The notes below the pieces were generated by a model. That model searched no databases and was not told the origin of the DNA. It saw only the letters and a program-made list of their open reading frames with translations. This document shows positions 10,021-21,399 of a stretch of 32,500 nt of DNA, piece by piece. The translations under genes and the position numbers were made by a program. The DNA is from Prorocentrum cordatum (Eukaryota; Sar; Dinophyceae; Prorocentrales; Prorocentraceae), in contig CAUYUJ010019595.1 of the NCBI GenBank assembly GCA_963575745.1, forward strand, positions 1-32,500, in the 5' to 3' direction. Every line of letters begins with the position of its first letter. Position 1 is the stretch's first letter.

Positions 10021-11100
10021 CTACCTCATCTACTCGCTGCAGAAAATCTCGCTGGATTACAGCTCCAACCAAAGAAGTGCGCCATCGTTCCCACCTGGTC
10101 CCTGCCGACGCCCAGCCTGATCGTAGGCATTCAGAACATCCTCGAAATCATCCGCGCCCCGTGGAGGAACTTCACTATCGCCTCTTCTGCCAAGTACCTC
10201 GGCTTTCAGGTGGGACCTGGAGCATCGCTGCAGGATCAATGGAGGGCTCCAGCGACCAAGTGGTGGGAGCGTGTTCTCAAGCTGGCTGAGGGTTTCTCGC
10301 CTTTGCAACTCAGTATCAAAACATCTAATATGGCTGCCGTTACATGTCTATCATATGTGGGTCAACTTTACGAACCTCCTGAGGCTCTTCTTGTCAAAGA
10401 ACAGCGTGCCCTTCACAAAATACTTCGAGTGGCTCCCAACAGTTTCTCCAAAAGCGATATCTTCGGCATGACGGGCTGGACTCGAATCGAAGTACCTGCA
10501 GATATTGAACTCACGCCGGCGGCTACGACGCGGCGCACGGCGACGAAGACACTGACTGGATTGACAAAATGGTATCACGAGCTGAAGGATAATGCGATCG
10601 CCACGCAGGGGCTTGTTGCCGAGATCTCTGGCCAGTGGAGCGCTCCGTGCTGGATCAACCCGATCTCCATCGTGCAGCGCCTCTTCGACACCACCACCTC
10701 GGAGTTCCACGTCAACACCGCTAGCTCGCACTTCAAGAGACTCGTGCGTGATCTTGGTGGCGAACAGCGGGCGCACTCAGCACTCCGCGCAGCACATCTT
10801 CATGTTGCTCGTCAAGGCGCAGCAGTGATGCAGCCCCCACGACGCCGTGCTGGAGATGATGATGGCCCGCCGACACGCCGGCAGTCACCTCAGAAGGCGT
10901 ACCTCCTCGGCCTGTACTCCAAGCTCCACAATGACACGTTCCACAACACCATAGCTAAACGCCTGTCTGCTTGGTTTCTTCTGCCGCGTCCAGTACGCCA
11001 TCAAGACCCTGCACTTCCGCTTGCTCAAGCTACGAGAGCGAATCTACAAGACCGCGCGGCGCACTGGGCTGGCAGCTGGCTCCCTGATCTTCTCTTATGA
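10021..11100 (+). pseudogene. LINE ORF2, RT thumb and post-RT region
   Basis: The frame continues with HLLAAENLAGLQLQPKKC, the usual motif after the catalytic pair, then AKYLGFQVGPG and a long helical region. The last recognisable LINE-like part is DTFHNTIAKRLSAWF. It ends at TGA 11098-11100. Over the last 170 bases a different frame (10955-11125) has stronger G/C third positions and ends in TAG, so another frameshift may lie near 10955. Confidence 0.7.
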
Positions 11101-11754
11101 GGGGGGCTTTATCGGCTACAAGTAGGTAAGCCGCATGAGGGTCGCCCGTCGTTCGTCCGTCGTGCGGCGCTAGTGGGTAAGTCGCCCAGGCCCGCGCCGT
11201 CGTTCGTCGCGGACACCACTTGTCCTGGGGGCGCGCCACTCGTTGTTCCTCGAAGTCAACCAGTCGTGGCGCGCGTTTTCCGTCGTTTGTCGTCGCTCGG
11301 GCGAATAGGATTCCAATGGGATCCCCATAGACCTCCAATAGGACCTGTATTGGGGTTCCAATTGGATGGAATAGGACCCCATAATTCCGAAACGCCCTCA
11401 TCGAATTCCAAGTGGATGCAAGAGTTCTCCTCGCGGGACCCACTCGGACGCCCCTCAGATTCCAGTATGATATTGGTAGAAGACGAAAACGTTGGAGTAG
11501 GTTTCAAGTATCGCGCAAACATGAACTTCATGTGCTCCCAATGGATGGCAAGAGGGCCCGAAGTACGGTTCCAGTAGGGAGCTCAATGATATTGCTACCC
11601 CGACGACAAGTATTAATATTACCACTGCTGGTGCTACTACCCGTCTACTACTGGCGCCCCTCGTACTACCACCGTTGTTATTACCACTAGGACTACCACG
11701 ACAGCTACTTCTACGGATACTGATACTACTACTGCTATTCGTTTTACGACTACT

Positions 11755-11810
<56 letters not shown>

Positions 11811-12303
11811 TTCTACTACTACTTTTAATTGTCCGGTAAGTGTTTTGGAACAGTGCCGCCGCTATTTGTTTAAAGTGGTTGAGATGTTGCGAATTGCTTT
11901 TCGCTGTTTGTTTGCCGGAGTTGGTTTGTGCGGGTTGGTTCGCGTCGCTGTTTTTTGTTCATTTGTTTGTTTTGTCTGCGTTGGTTTTGTTGGATTCATG
12001 GGTTAGACGTATATAAAGGGGAGTGATGTGTTTTTAGCTAAGTGTAATCCAATATTTATTTAATTGCTCACCCGTTTGAAGTTAGTAGTTTGGGTTTCGT
12101 TGGCTGTTCTTTTGTCGTTGAAGCAAAGTAGTTAATTCTGGAATTTGATTTTGTCGTTCGTTTTTTCGGAGAAGGTAGGTAAGTATCCACGAGGTGTGTT
12201 GTTTGTCGTTTACTCAGGGACTTAACTATCACGATAGTTGAGGTTGTTCGTCGTTCTTCATGCGATGTAACTTGAATAGCTTAGAGACCCCTCTCATCTT
12301 CTC
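11101..12303. other. Interruption between RT and C-terminal finger of the LINE
   Basis: No coding signal. It contains repeated CCAAT-GG motifs at 11303-11390 (CCAATGGGATCCCC, CCAATAGGACC, CCAATTGGATGG) and an (ACG)n run at about 11750-11810. An A/T-rich, T-biased stretch follows at 11820-12240 and includes TATATAAAGG at 12009. It looks like a later insertion, or a spliced-out segment: AGTAGGTAAG occurs at 11121 and AGGTAGGTAAG at 12174. Confidence 0.45.
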
Positions 12304-13180
12304 TTGATGGACCCCAGCATTGATAACAAGAAGGAGTGGGACGAGTGGTGCATCGAGTATGTCATGCGGGTGTTGAACCGCGACGTCTTCTTGCCCATCT
12401 GCTCCACCAGAGCGGAGCGCAGACGTCTGGCAACTGCTATATGTCGTGAAGCGCGGCATGCTTCTGAAGTTCCACGATCTCGTCTTGAAGTGGCTCTGCT
12501 CGGTGCCCCCCAGGACCCCGCCGCTCAACTACGTGCACTTGCGCTTCGTCGACAGGCCACTGCTGAACACCGTGCCAGGCGCCGCTGGATCCACAGCCAA
12601 CGACTGCGTTTTCCTCCTGAAGGTGATCCAGAACTGCTTCTTGGAGACGATGATCACGATTCTGATGCTGAAGTTGATCTGGACCCACTGGCTGCCCATG
12701 ACGTTCCTGACCAAGTCCAACTGGAGGCTCTTCCTGAAGATCTCAAACAGCGCTGGCGCCGCCTTCGCACATACTTGGCGACACAGCCTCCAGCGCGTGT
12801 CTGGGCCATCCTGAAGGCGCTGTCGGGAGCCTGGACTACTACGACACGCATGCATGTGCCCCCCCCAGCGCCGCGACTGTGTATTCGGTTGCAGGTGCCC
12901 TGATGCTGTACAGCACTACCTTGTATGTCCTCGACTTCTTCATCATGTAGCCCAGCCAAGAGGACAGCTGGCCAACGACATTCTCACGCGGCTCGGCCTC
13001 CCGACGCTCGAGACCCCCTTCGACGGGGAGAACGGGATCGCCTCTTCGGCTACGCGCATGGGAGTCGCGACGAGGCTCTGCCATATCCTGAAGGACACCG
13101 CCAGCGTGAGGCGCGTCACGCCGACAGATGGCTACGCGGCCACTCGTGCTGCTCGGCATGCTCTTCAGCTTCCTCACGAC
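12304..13180 (+). pseudogene. LINE ORF2 C-terminal region with CCHC-like finger
   Basis: The first frame (to about 12860) ends with an acidic patch, then RVWAILKALSGAWTTTTRMH, the motif that precedes the finger in dinoflagellate LINEs. A run of eight C at 12857-12864 then shifts the frame. The finger itself, C-x3-C-x7-H-x3-C, is at 12878-12928 (CVFGC and HYLVC). A further 80 or so codons resemble the family's C-terminus before the signal fades. The finger would bind the element's RNA or DNA. Confidence 0.72.
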
Positions 13181-13474
13181 GCTACTGGAGGAGCTGGCCG
13201 CCGCGACTGCCTGACGCCCCCGAGCCGCCCGCGCGCGGCCCGCCTGCCGCACCCTGTGCCTCTGTCTGCTGCCGCGGGCAGCTCCACCAGCTGCGTGCGC
13301 ACGGCCAGCCTGCCGCGCCCTGTGCCCTCGCAAGCTGCTACAGGCAGAAACGACGTAAACGCTCGTGTCCCGTGCTCGGAGCTCCCCCCCCCCGCCCGCG
13401 AGCCGAGAGAGTGAGCTCCCAGTGCAGCGGGGGGCTCGCTAACCGAAGCGAACTGTTCGCCCTCCAGGCTTCGT

Positions 13475-14778
13475 TCACTCCTCCTCCTCCTCCTCCTCCT
13501 CCTCCTCCTCCTCCTCCTGCTCCCCGTCCTCGTCGTCCTCCTCATCATCCTCATCCTCCTCCTCCTCCTTGACCTCATCTTCGTCCGCCTGCTCCTCCTT
13601 CTTCTCATCCTCCTCCTCCTCCTCCTCCTCTCCTCCTCTCCTCCTCCCCTCCTGCTCCCCCTCATCCTCGCTACTCCTTCTCCTCCTCGTCTCCGCCTCC
13701 TCCTCCTCCTCCTGCTCCTCCGCGTCCTCCGCCTCCTCCCCCTCTCCTCCTCTCCTCCTCTTCCTCCTTTTCCTTATATCCCCTATCTCCTCCTTCCTCC
13801 TCCTCCTGCTCCTCCTCCTCCTCCTCCTCACTCCTCCTCCTCCTCCTCCTCCTCTGCCTCCTCCAGCCTCTCTTCCTCCTCCTCCTCCTCTTCCTCCTCC
13901 TCCTCCCCTTTCCATGCCCTCGTTATTCCTTCTCCTCCTCCCTCCTCCTCCTCCTCCTCCTCCTCTCCTCCCCCTTGCTCCTCTTCCTCCTCATCCTCCG
14001 CCTCCTCCTCCTCCTCCTCCTCCTCATGCCCTCGGCATCTCGTCCTCCGCCCTCCTCCTCTCCTCATCCTCCTTCTCCTCTTCCTGCTCTGTTCCTCCTC
14101 CTCCTTTTCCAATTTACATCCCTCCTCCTCGTCCGCCTCCTCCTTCTCCTCCTCCTTATCTCCTCCTCCTCCTTCTCTCCTCTCTTCTTCTCCTCCTTCT
14201 CCTCGCCTCCCCTCCTCCATCGCCTCCTCCTCCTCCTCCTCCTCCTCCTCCTCCTCCTCCACCTCCTCCTCCTCCTCCTCCTCCTCCTCCTCCTCCTCCT
14301 CCTCTCTCCTCCCCCTCCTCCGCGTCCCTCCTTCATCCTCCTCTCCTCCTCCTCCTCCTCCTCCTTCCTTCTCCTCCTCCTACTCCTCTATCTTTCTATC
14401 TCCTCCTCCTCCGCCTCCTCCTCCTCCTCCTCTCGTCCTCCTCCTCCTCCTCCTCCTCCTTCCTCCCCTCTTCTCCTCTTTCCTCCTCCTCCTCCGTCCT
14501 CCTCCTCCTCCTCTCCTCCCCCTCCTCCCTCCGCTCCTTCCCTCCTCCTCCCCCTCATCCTCGTCTCGTCTCTTATTCTCCTCCTCTCATTTCCTCCTCC
14601 TCTCGCCCCTCCTCCTCGTCGTCGTCGTCCTCCTCCTCCTCCTCCTCCTCCTCCTCTCCCTCCTCCTGCTGCTCCTCCTCCTCATCTTCCTCCTCCGCCT
14701 CCTCTTCCTCCTCCTTCTCCTACTCCTACGAGGTCCGCTCCCTCCTCCTTCTCCTCCTCCTCCTCCGCCTCCTCCTCC
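13475..14778. repeat. 1.3-kb (CTC)n pyrimidine tract
   Basis: Imperfect CTC/CCT units with TTC, GCC and CAT variants, pyrimidine on the + strand throughout. Poly-Ser, poly-Leu and poly-Pro readings on + and poly-Glu or poly-Arg readings on - are repeat artefacts. It begins at the 3' end of the LINE. Confidence 0.93.
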
Positions 14779-15215
14779 AGGTTTGGGCGGGAGCTCTGCC
14801 CACACAGGCCCTCGGCCACAAGAGAGCTCCCCCCGCCCTTCTCCCCGGCGGGACGGGTCTCGGCCGTGTTTTGGGGCCGCTCCCCAGTTTCCCCTCCCAT
14901 GCATGCTTTGTTGGGCCTCGCTCCCCCTAAACGTTTGACGCAACGCCACCAGACCTTCCCTACCAATCCGCATCCCTCCTCCGACCCCTCGCCCATTCCT
15001 CTGAACCTTTTCCGCCCTGACTTGACGTGCCTCGACGTTTCCAGAGGCTCGCGAGGCGGCAGAAATGACTCAAGCTCTTGATCCTCGAACCCTGGGCGTC
15101 GTCTCCAGAGATCTCTAGAGGTGCCGAGAGTTTTCCAGAAGCCCCTGGCGACCCGAGCAACAGAAGTACAACACCGCAAAACAATCTGGACACTCGATCC
15201 TCGCTCCATTCCCCC
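14779..15215. other. Non-repetitive spacer, no gene recognised
   Basis: GC-rich DNA between two trinucleotide tracts. Open frames are present on both strands, but none has a consistent third-position bias or known motif. Confidence 0.45.
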
Positions 15216-15680
<465 letters not shown>

Positions 15681-16065
15681 CCGCCGGCGCTCGCCGCAGG
15701 CCTTCGCCAGGTCACGCGAGGCCGCGCCGCTGGCGGTCCCGCGCAGCGGCCGGGCGCCGCGCCGCGTCCCCGACGCGCCGCCGGGGCGGCCGTCATCGGT
15801 GGCCCTCTTCGGCGGCCCGCGGCGGCCCTCCCGCGGCCTTCTGGCAGCCGCCCTCGGCAACCCGGAGCGGCGTAAGCTCGGGAGCGTCATCTCGGCCTCC
15901 TGCTACCCTCGTCAAAATTAACCTCAAAAATGGCGACCCCGCCGCTGCGATGTCGGCGCGCCCTTCAATGTCGATAGGCGCCCCTCCAATGTCGGGGCCG
16001 GGGCAGAGGTGATCTGACCAGGAACGACTCGGAAGTTCGATAATGACCGATATTAGAGGGGCCGC
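15681..16065. other. GC-rich spacer before the composite repeat
   Basis: No gene recognised. It ends at the conserved left end of the composite minisatellite element. Confidence 0.4.
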
Positions 16066-16194
16066 GCATTACGCTACCGAGAAACCCCACATACTTATAT
16101 GATGGCTGGAGTTATGATAGCTGAAGTGAAGCATGTGAGCATGATGTTGGTGGCCCTTGCGCCGCCGATACCGTTGGTGACGCCAGTCAAGAGG

Positions 16195-17690
16195 AGAGCT
16201 GCAAGGCCGAAGCGGATAGCGACCGCACCCCCAGCGCACCCCCCTGTGGCGTCGAGGAAGTGTCACGCCTGCCACGCTTTGCGAGGCCGAAACGGAAAGC
16301 GACCGCATCCCCAGCGCACCCCCTGTGGCGTCGAGGAAGTGTCACGCCTGCCACACGTTGCGAGGCCGAAACGGGTAGCGACCGCACCCCCAGCGCACCC
16401 CCTGTGGCGTCGAGGAAGTGTCACGCCGGCCACGCTTAGCGAGGCCGAAACGGATGGCGACACTACCCCCAGCGCACCCCCTGTGGCATCGAGAAAGTGC
16501 CACGCTTGCCACACGTTGCGAGGCCGAACCAGGTAGCGACCGCACCCCCAGCGCACCCCCTGTGGCGTCGAGGAAGTGCCACGCCTGCCACGTTTTGCGA
16601 GGCCGAAACGGATGGCGACCGCACCCCCAGCGCACCCCCTTGTGGCGTCGAGAAAGTGCCACGCTTGCTACGCTTTGCGAGGCCGAAACGGATAGCGACC
16701 GCACCCGCAGCGCACCCCCTTGTGGCGTCGAGGAAGTATATGCCACGCTTTGCGTGGCCGAAACGCATAGCGACTGCACCCCCAGCGCACCCCTTGTGGC
16801 GTCGAGGAAGTGTCACGCCTGCCACGCTTTGCGAGGCCGAAACGGATAGCGACCGTACCCCCAGCGCACCCCCTGTGGCATCGAGAAAATGCCACGCCTG
16901 CAACACGCTTCGAGGCCGAAACGGTTAGCGACCGCACCCCCAGCGCACCCCCTGTGGCGTCGAGGAAGTGCCACGCCTGCCACGTTTTGCGAGGCCGAAA
17001 CGCATAGCGACTGCACCTCCAGCGCACCCCCTTGCGGCGTCGAGGAAGTATCTGCCACGATTTGCGAGGCCGAGGCGGATAGCGACCGTACCCCCAGCGC
17101 ACCCCCTGTGGCATCGAGAAAATGCTACACCTGCCACGCTTTGCGAGGCCGAAGCGGATAGCAACCGCACCCCCAGCGCACCCCCTGTGGCGTCGAGGAA
17201 GTGTCACGCCGGCCACGCTTAGCGAGCCGAAACGGATGGCGACCGCACCCCCAGCGCACCCCCTGTGGCGTCGAAAAATTGCCACGACTGCCACGCTTTG
17301 CGGGGCCGAAGCGGATAGCGACCGCACCCCCAGCGCACCCCCTGTGGCGTCGAGGAAGTGCCACGCCTGCCACGCTTCGCGAGGCCGAAACGGATAGCGA
17401 CCGCACCCCCAGCGCAGCCCCTGTGGCGTCGAGAAAGTGCCACGGGTGCCACGCTTTTGCGAAGCCGAAGCGGATAGCAACCGCATCCGCAGCGCACCCC
17501 CTGTGGCGTCGAGGAAGTGTCACGCCGGCCACGCTTTGCGAGGCCGAAACGGGCAGCGACCGCACCCCCAGCGCAACCTCTGTGGCGTCGACGAAGTGCG
17601 ACGCCTGCCACGCTTTGCGAGGCCGAAACGGACAGCGGCCGCACCCCCAGCGCTTCCCCACTGGTGTCGAGAAAGTTCCACGCGTGCTAG
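16195..17690 (+). repeat. Minisatellite A, 79-bp unit, about 19 copies
   Basis: The unit contains AGCGCACCCCCTGTGGCGTC, then GAGGAAGTGCCACGCCTGCC, then ACGCTTTGCGAGGCCGAAAC and GGATAGCGACCGCACCCCC. Repeat starts measured at 16313, 16392, 16471 and 16550 give a 79-bp period. As 79 is not a multiple of three, every frame is visited in turn. The long open frames on both strands follow from the GC-rich unit and do not indicate a gene. Confidence 0.93.
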
Positions 17691-19600
17691 GCCCTGCGAC
17701 ATTGGCGCGTATAGACCGTGCTGAGGGACCATCCCCTGCGCACCCCCTCTGGTGTGGAGAAAGTGTCACCCCTGCTAAGCCCTGCGACATTGGCGCGTAT
17801 AGAGACCGCGCTGAGGGACCACCCTTTGCGCACCGCCTCTGGTGTCGAGAAAGTGCCACGCCTGCTAGGCCTTGCAACATTGGCGCGTATAGAGCCCACG
17901 CTGAGCGTACCCCTTTGGCGTCGAGAAAGTGCCACACCTGCTAGACCTTGCGACAGTGGCGCGTATAGAGACCGCGTTGAGGGACCACCCCTGCGCATCT
18001 CTTCTGCTGTCGCTGCTGAGCCCTGCGACATGTAGCGCGTATACAACCGCGCTGAGGGACCGCGCTGGCGCGTGTGGAAACCGTGCTGAAGAACCACCCC
18101 CTGCGCATTCCCTCCGGTGTCGAGAAAGTGCTACGCCTGCTAGGCCCTGCGACATTGGCGCGTATAGAGACCTCGCTGAGGGACCACCCCCTGCGCACCC
18201 CCTTTGGCGTCGAGAAAGTGCTACACCTGCTAGGCCCTGCGACATCGGCGCGTATAGAGACCGCGCTGAGGGACCACCCCCTGCGCACCCCTTTGGCGTC
18301 GAGAAAATACCACCCCTGCTAGGCCCTGCGACATCTGGCGCGTATAGAAACCGCGCTGAGGGACCACCCCCTGCGCACCCCCTTGGCGTCGAGAAAGTGC
18401 CACACCTGCTAGGCCCTGCGACTTCGGCACGTATAGAGACCGCGCTGAGGGACCACCACCTGCGCACCCCTTCTGGTGTCGAGAAAGTGCCACGCCTGCT
18501 AAGCCCTGCGACGTTGGCGCGTATAGACATCGGGCTGAAGGACCACCCCGTGCGCACTCCCTCCGGTGTCGAGAAAGTGCCACGCCTGGTGGGCCCTGCG
18601 ACATTGGCGCGTATAGAGTCCGCGCTGAGGGACCACCCCCTGCGCACCCCCTTGGCGTCGAGAAAATGCCACGCCTGCTAAGCTCTGGGACGTTGGCGCG
18701 TATAGAAACCGCGCTGAGGGACCACCCCCTGCGCACCCCCCTGGCGTCGAGAAAGTGCCACACCTGCTAGGCCCTGCGACATCTGGCGCGTGTGGAAACC
18801 GTGGTGAAGAACCACCCCCTGCGCACTCCCTCCCGTGTCGAGAAAGTGCCACGCCTGCTAGGCCTTGCGACATTGGCGCGTATAGAGACCTCGCTGAGGG
18901 ACCACCCCCTGCGCACCCCCTTTGGCGTCGAGAAAGTGCCACACCTGCTAGGCCCTGCGACATCGGCGCGTATAGAGACCGCGCTGAGGGACCACCCCCT
19001 GCGCACCCCTTTGGCGTCGAGAAAATACCACCCCTGCTAGGCACTGCGACATTTGGCGCGTATAGAAACCGCGCTGGGGGACCACCCCCTGCGCACCCCC
19101 TTGGCGTCGAGGAAGTGTCACGCCTGCTAGGCCCTGCGACATTGGCGCGTATAGAGACCGCGGTGAGGGACCACCCCGTGCGCACTCCCTCCGGTGTCGA
19201 GAAAGTGCCACGCATGCTAGGCCCTGCGACATTCTGGCGCTTATAGAGTCCGCGCGGAAAAACCACCACCTGCGCACCCCCATCTGGTGTCGAGAAAATG
19301 CCACGCCTGCTAAGCCCTGCGACATTGGCGCGTATAGAAGCCGCGGTGTGCGCACCCCCTCCGTTGTCGAGAAAATGCCACGCTTGCTAGGCCTTGCGAC
19401 ATTGCCACGTATAGAGACCGCGCTGAGGGACCACCCCCTGCGCACTCCCTCAGGTGTCGAGAAAGTGCCACGCCTGCTATGCCCTGGACGACCGGCTCGG
19501 ATAGCGACCGCGCTCAGAGACCACCCCCTGCGCACCCCCTCTGGTGACGAGAAAGTGCCACGCCTGCCGTGCCCTGCGCCATGGCCCGCATAGAGCCTCC
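17691..19600 (+). repeat. Minisatellite B, 90-bp unit, about 21 copies
   Basis: Shares with unit A the core CGCACCCCCT-TGG-GTCGAG, AAAGTGCCACGCCTGC. The rest is replaced by TAGGCCCTGCGACATTGGCG, CGTATAGAGACCGCGCTGAG and GGACCACCCC. The period is 90 bp, so each frame repeats every 30 residues. The switch from A to B is abrupt near 17685. Confidence 0.93.
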
Positions 19601-19940
19601 TGCCATGCACTGCGAATCCTACACGCACGTCTTATTGATATGGCATGTCATGCGTATGTGTATGATGCGTGTGCGGCCGTATCGGGACGTGCGCCTCATG
19701 TGTATGTGCCCATGATGCAGTCGTGGGTGTATGATGCAATGAACACGCCAGGCGTGCACTAGCTTTGTATGGTGTGTGTGCGAGTGTGTGCATGCGTGCG
19801 GCTGTATGTAGACGCGTGTCTCATGCACGTGCGTGCAGGTGTTGCGTGTGGGTGAGGAGAGGAAAAGGGAGGAGGGGAAGAGGGAGGTGAGTGAGCGTCG
19901 CGGGTGCGATGCGGCAGGGAAGAAAATTATCCCAGTGCGA
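19601..19940. other. Spacer between minisatellite B and the AGCTAA satellite
   Basis: Rich in alternating GTGTGCGTGTATG motifs (purine-pyrimidine alternation) up to about 19850, then a purine-rich GGAGGGGAAGAGG stretch. No gene seen. Confidence 0.5.
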
Positions 19941-20583
19941 CCCTACCTAGGAGTTGGAGCCCCTAGGAAAGCAGCATTAGTAGTAACAGTAAAGCTAAGC
20001 TAAAGCTAAGCTACAGCTAAGCTACAGCTAAGCTAAAGCTAAGCTAAAGCTAAGCTAAAGCTAAGCTAAAGCTAAGCTAAAGCTGAGCTACAGCTGAGCT
20101 ACAGCTAAGCTAAAGCTAAGCTAAAGCTAAGCTAAAGCTAAAGCTAAAGCTAAGATTAAGCTGAAGCTAAGCTAAAGCTAAGCTAAAGCTGAGCTAACGC
20201 TAAGCTAACGCTAAGCTGAAGCTAAGCTAAAGCTAAGCCAACGCTAAACTAAAGCTAAGCTAAAGCTAGCTAAAGCTAAGCTAAAGCTAAGCTAAAGCTA
20301 AGCTAAAGTTAAGCCAAAGCTAAGCTAAAGCTAAGCTAAAGCTAAGCCAAAGTTAAGCTAAAGCTAAGCTAAAGCTAAGCTAAAGCTAAGCTAAAGCTAA
20401 GCTAAAGCTAAGCTAAAGCTAAGCTAAAGCTAAGCTAAAGCTAAGCTAAAGCTAAAGCTAAAGCTCCCAGGGGACTGGGGGAACCGCGGGGCGGGGACTG
20501 GGGGAACCGCCCGGGCGGTGTGCACTGCCCGGCCCCTTTAAGCTAAGAGAGTAAGAACCCTTTTAGGCAGAGCCTAGGTAGGG
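19941..20583. repeat. 11-bp satellite (GCTAAGCTAAA)n enclosed by an inverted repeat
   Basis: The satellite covers about 19985-20465, with occasional CAGCT, TGAGCT and GTTAAG variants. It is enclosed by a perfect 11-bp inverted repeat, CCCTACCTAGG at 19941-19951 and CCTAGGTAGGG at 20573-20583. After the satellite come two direct copies of GGGGACTGGGGGAACCGC (20470-20487 and 20493-20510) and the palindrome CCGCCCGGGCGG (20507-20518). Confidence 0.88.
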
Positions 20584-20610
20584 AACCAGAACCCCACGAA
20601 ACATGTGGGG

Positions 20611-20686
20611 AATCAGTGGACGTCCTGGGGTCTCAGGGTTGGGTTCCTTGCGGAAGGTTTCTGATGGTCGAGCTCTTACTGTATTG
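20611..20686 (+). repeat. Dispersed repeat, copy 2 (partner at 4824-4899)
   Basis: AATCAGTGGACGTCCTGGGG, TCTCAGGGTTGGGTTCC and GGAAGGTTTCTGATGGTC match the copy at 4824. It starts at the right end of the composite element. The other composite copy does not continue into it. Confidence 0.72.
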
Positions 20687-21399
20687 AAAAGCCCCGTGCG
20701 TTTACTAAACAGTCCCGCCCTGTTTGATTGCTTTCTCGTCAGGCTCGGTGACTGAAAGGCTTCGATTGTGTGGGTGCTTATTAGGAGGGTGGATATTCTG
20801 CCCTCCGATGAAGCCGCCATTGCCTCGCGAGAGACAATACTACAAAGAAGAACGAGTGGCTCGACACACACGCATCCGCACTTGAAGAGTGCCAGAGGCG
20901 CCCAATCTCGGCCATGCCTTGCCCAAATGACAAGGCCATCATTTTCGTTTCAAAGCCGATATCCTGTCACTTCCGTGGGTCCAGACCATAAACGAATCAA
21001 TCGCTGCATCGACTGGTGGCGGATCTGGCGCTGCTCCATGACTGACCGGTGGGGTCGCGAAATGTTTCCGTGGGTATCGATGGACATTGCTACCGCTGGC
21101 GTCGTTGTGCTCCTACAGCCAAGACGCTGGAATGAGGGCCGCTTCGGGTTCGGAAGGGGCTCGCTGTTCCTCAGATCATTCCCCGTGGTCGTCCCTCCAG
21201 CCCTTCTCCTCGTGCACCCGGGCACCTCTGGTGCCAAAAAGGGAGCTTCGTTCCTTCTCTGGCGTTCTTTGCTTCAACAGCCCGACAGTACCGCGCTGCA
21301 TCCGCAGTTCCCATTGCAGCCACGAGCCGGCCCCGCAGCCGTTCTGGCTCGAGTTGTCCAGTTTGCCGGGCGGCCTCGGGCGCAGCCCCGCGCACTGGC
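20687..21399. other. Region upstream of the hydrolase gene
   Basis: No exon supported. It would hold the promoter and 5' untranslated region of the hydrolase. A pyrimidine-poor AG at 21359-21360 (GAGTTGTCCAG) is a possible trans-splice acceptor, unproven. Confidence 0.35.

Larger units (their letters stand above)
6546..13474 (+). mobile_element. LINE-type non-LTR retrotransposon, degenerate, spliced-leader tagged
   Basis: The order of domains is a coiled-coil ORF1, an APE-type endonuclease, a linker, a reverse transcriptase, thumb and C-terminal region, and a CCHC-like finger. This is the plan of dinoflagellate LINEs. The element begins with a DinoSL relic and appears to end where (CTC)n starts near 13475. 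I see no poly(A) tail, and target-site duplications cannot be recognised inside the microsatellite. Coding frames change at least six times, at about 6640, 8530, 9050, 9490, 10020 and 12860. About 1.2 kb without coding signal (11101-12303) separates the thumb region from the finger. The copy is therefore inactive unless the sequence has errors. The 3' boundary is the least certain. Confidence 0.85.
16066..20613 (+). repeat. Composite minisatellite element, copy 1
   Basis: Bounded on the left by a 33-bp motif (GCATTACGCTACCGAG then AACCCCACATAC) and on the right by a 29-bp motif (ACCAGAACCCCACGAAACAT then GTGGGGAAT). Both motifs recur at 26432-27598 in the reverse orientation, in the same order around the same minisatellite family (31 of 33 and 29 of 29 bases). 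This makes a unit larger than the minisatellite itself. Copy 1 is 4.5 kb because its arrays are longer and it also carries the AGCTAA satellite. No protein is evident, so any movement would be non-autonomous. Confidence 0.7.

Noticed and set aside
13475-14778. Very long Ser/Leu/Pro-rich frames on + and Glu/Arg-rich frames on -
   Set aside because: Direct translation of a (CTC)n tract; no non-repetitive protein segment attached.
16195-19600. Open frames of up to about 270 codons with 30-residue repeats on both strands
   Set aside because: They follow from the 79- and 90-bp minisatellites. Several frames are open at once, and the 79-bp period cannot keep one frame.
16195-19600. CRISPR-like array
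   Set aside because: Units are contiguous 79-90 bp tandem repeats without unique spacers, in a eukaryotic genome.
19985-20465. Telomere-like repeat
   Set aside because: The unit GCTAAGCTAAA is not the TTTAGGG type expected, and the array is internal.
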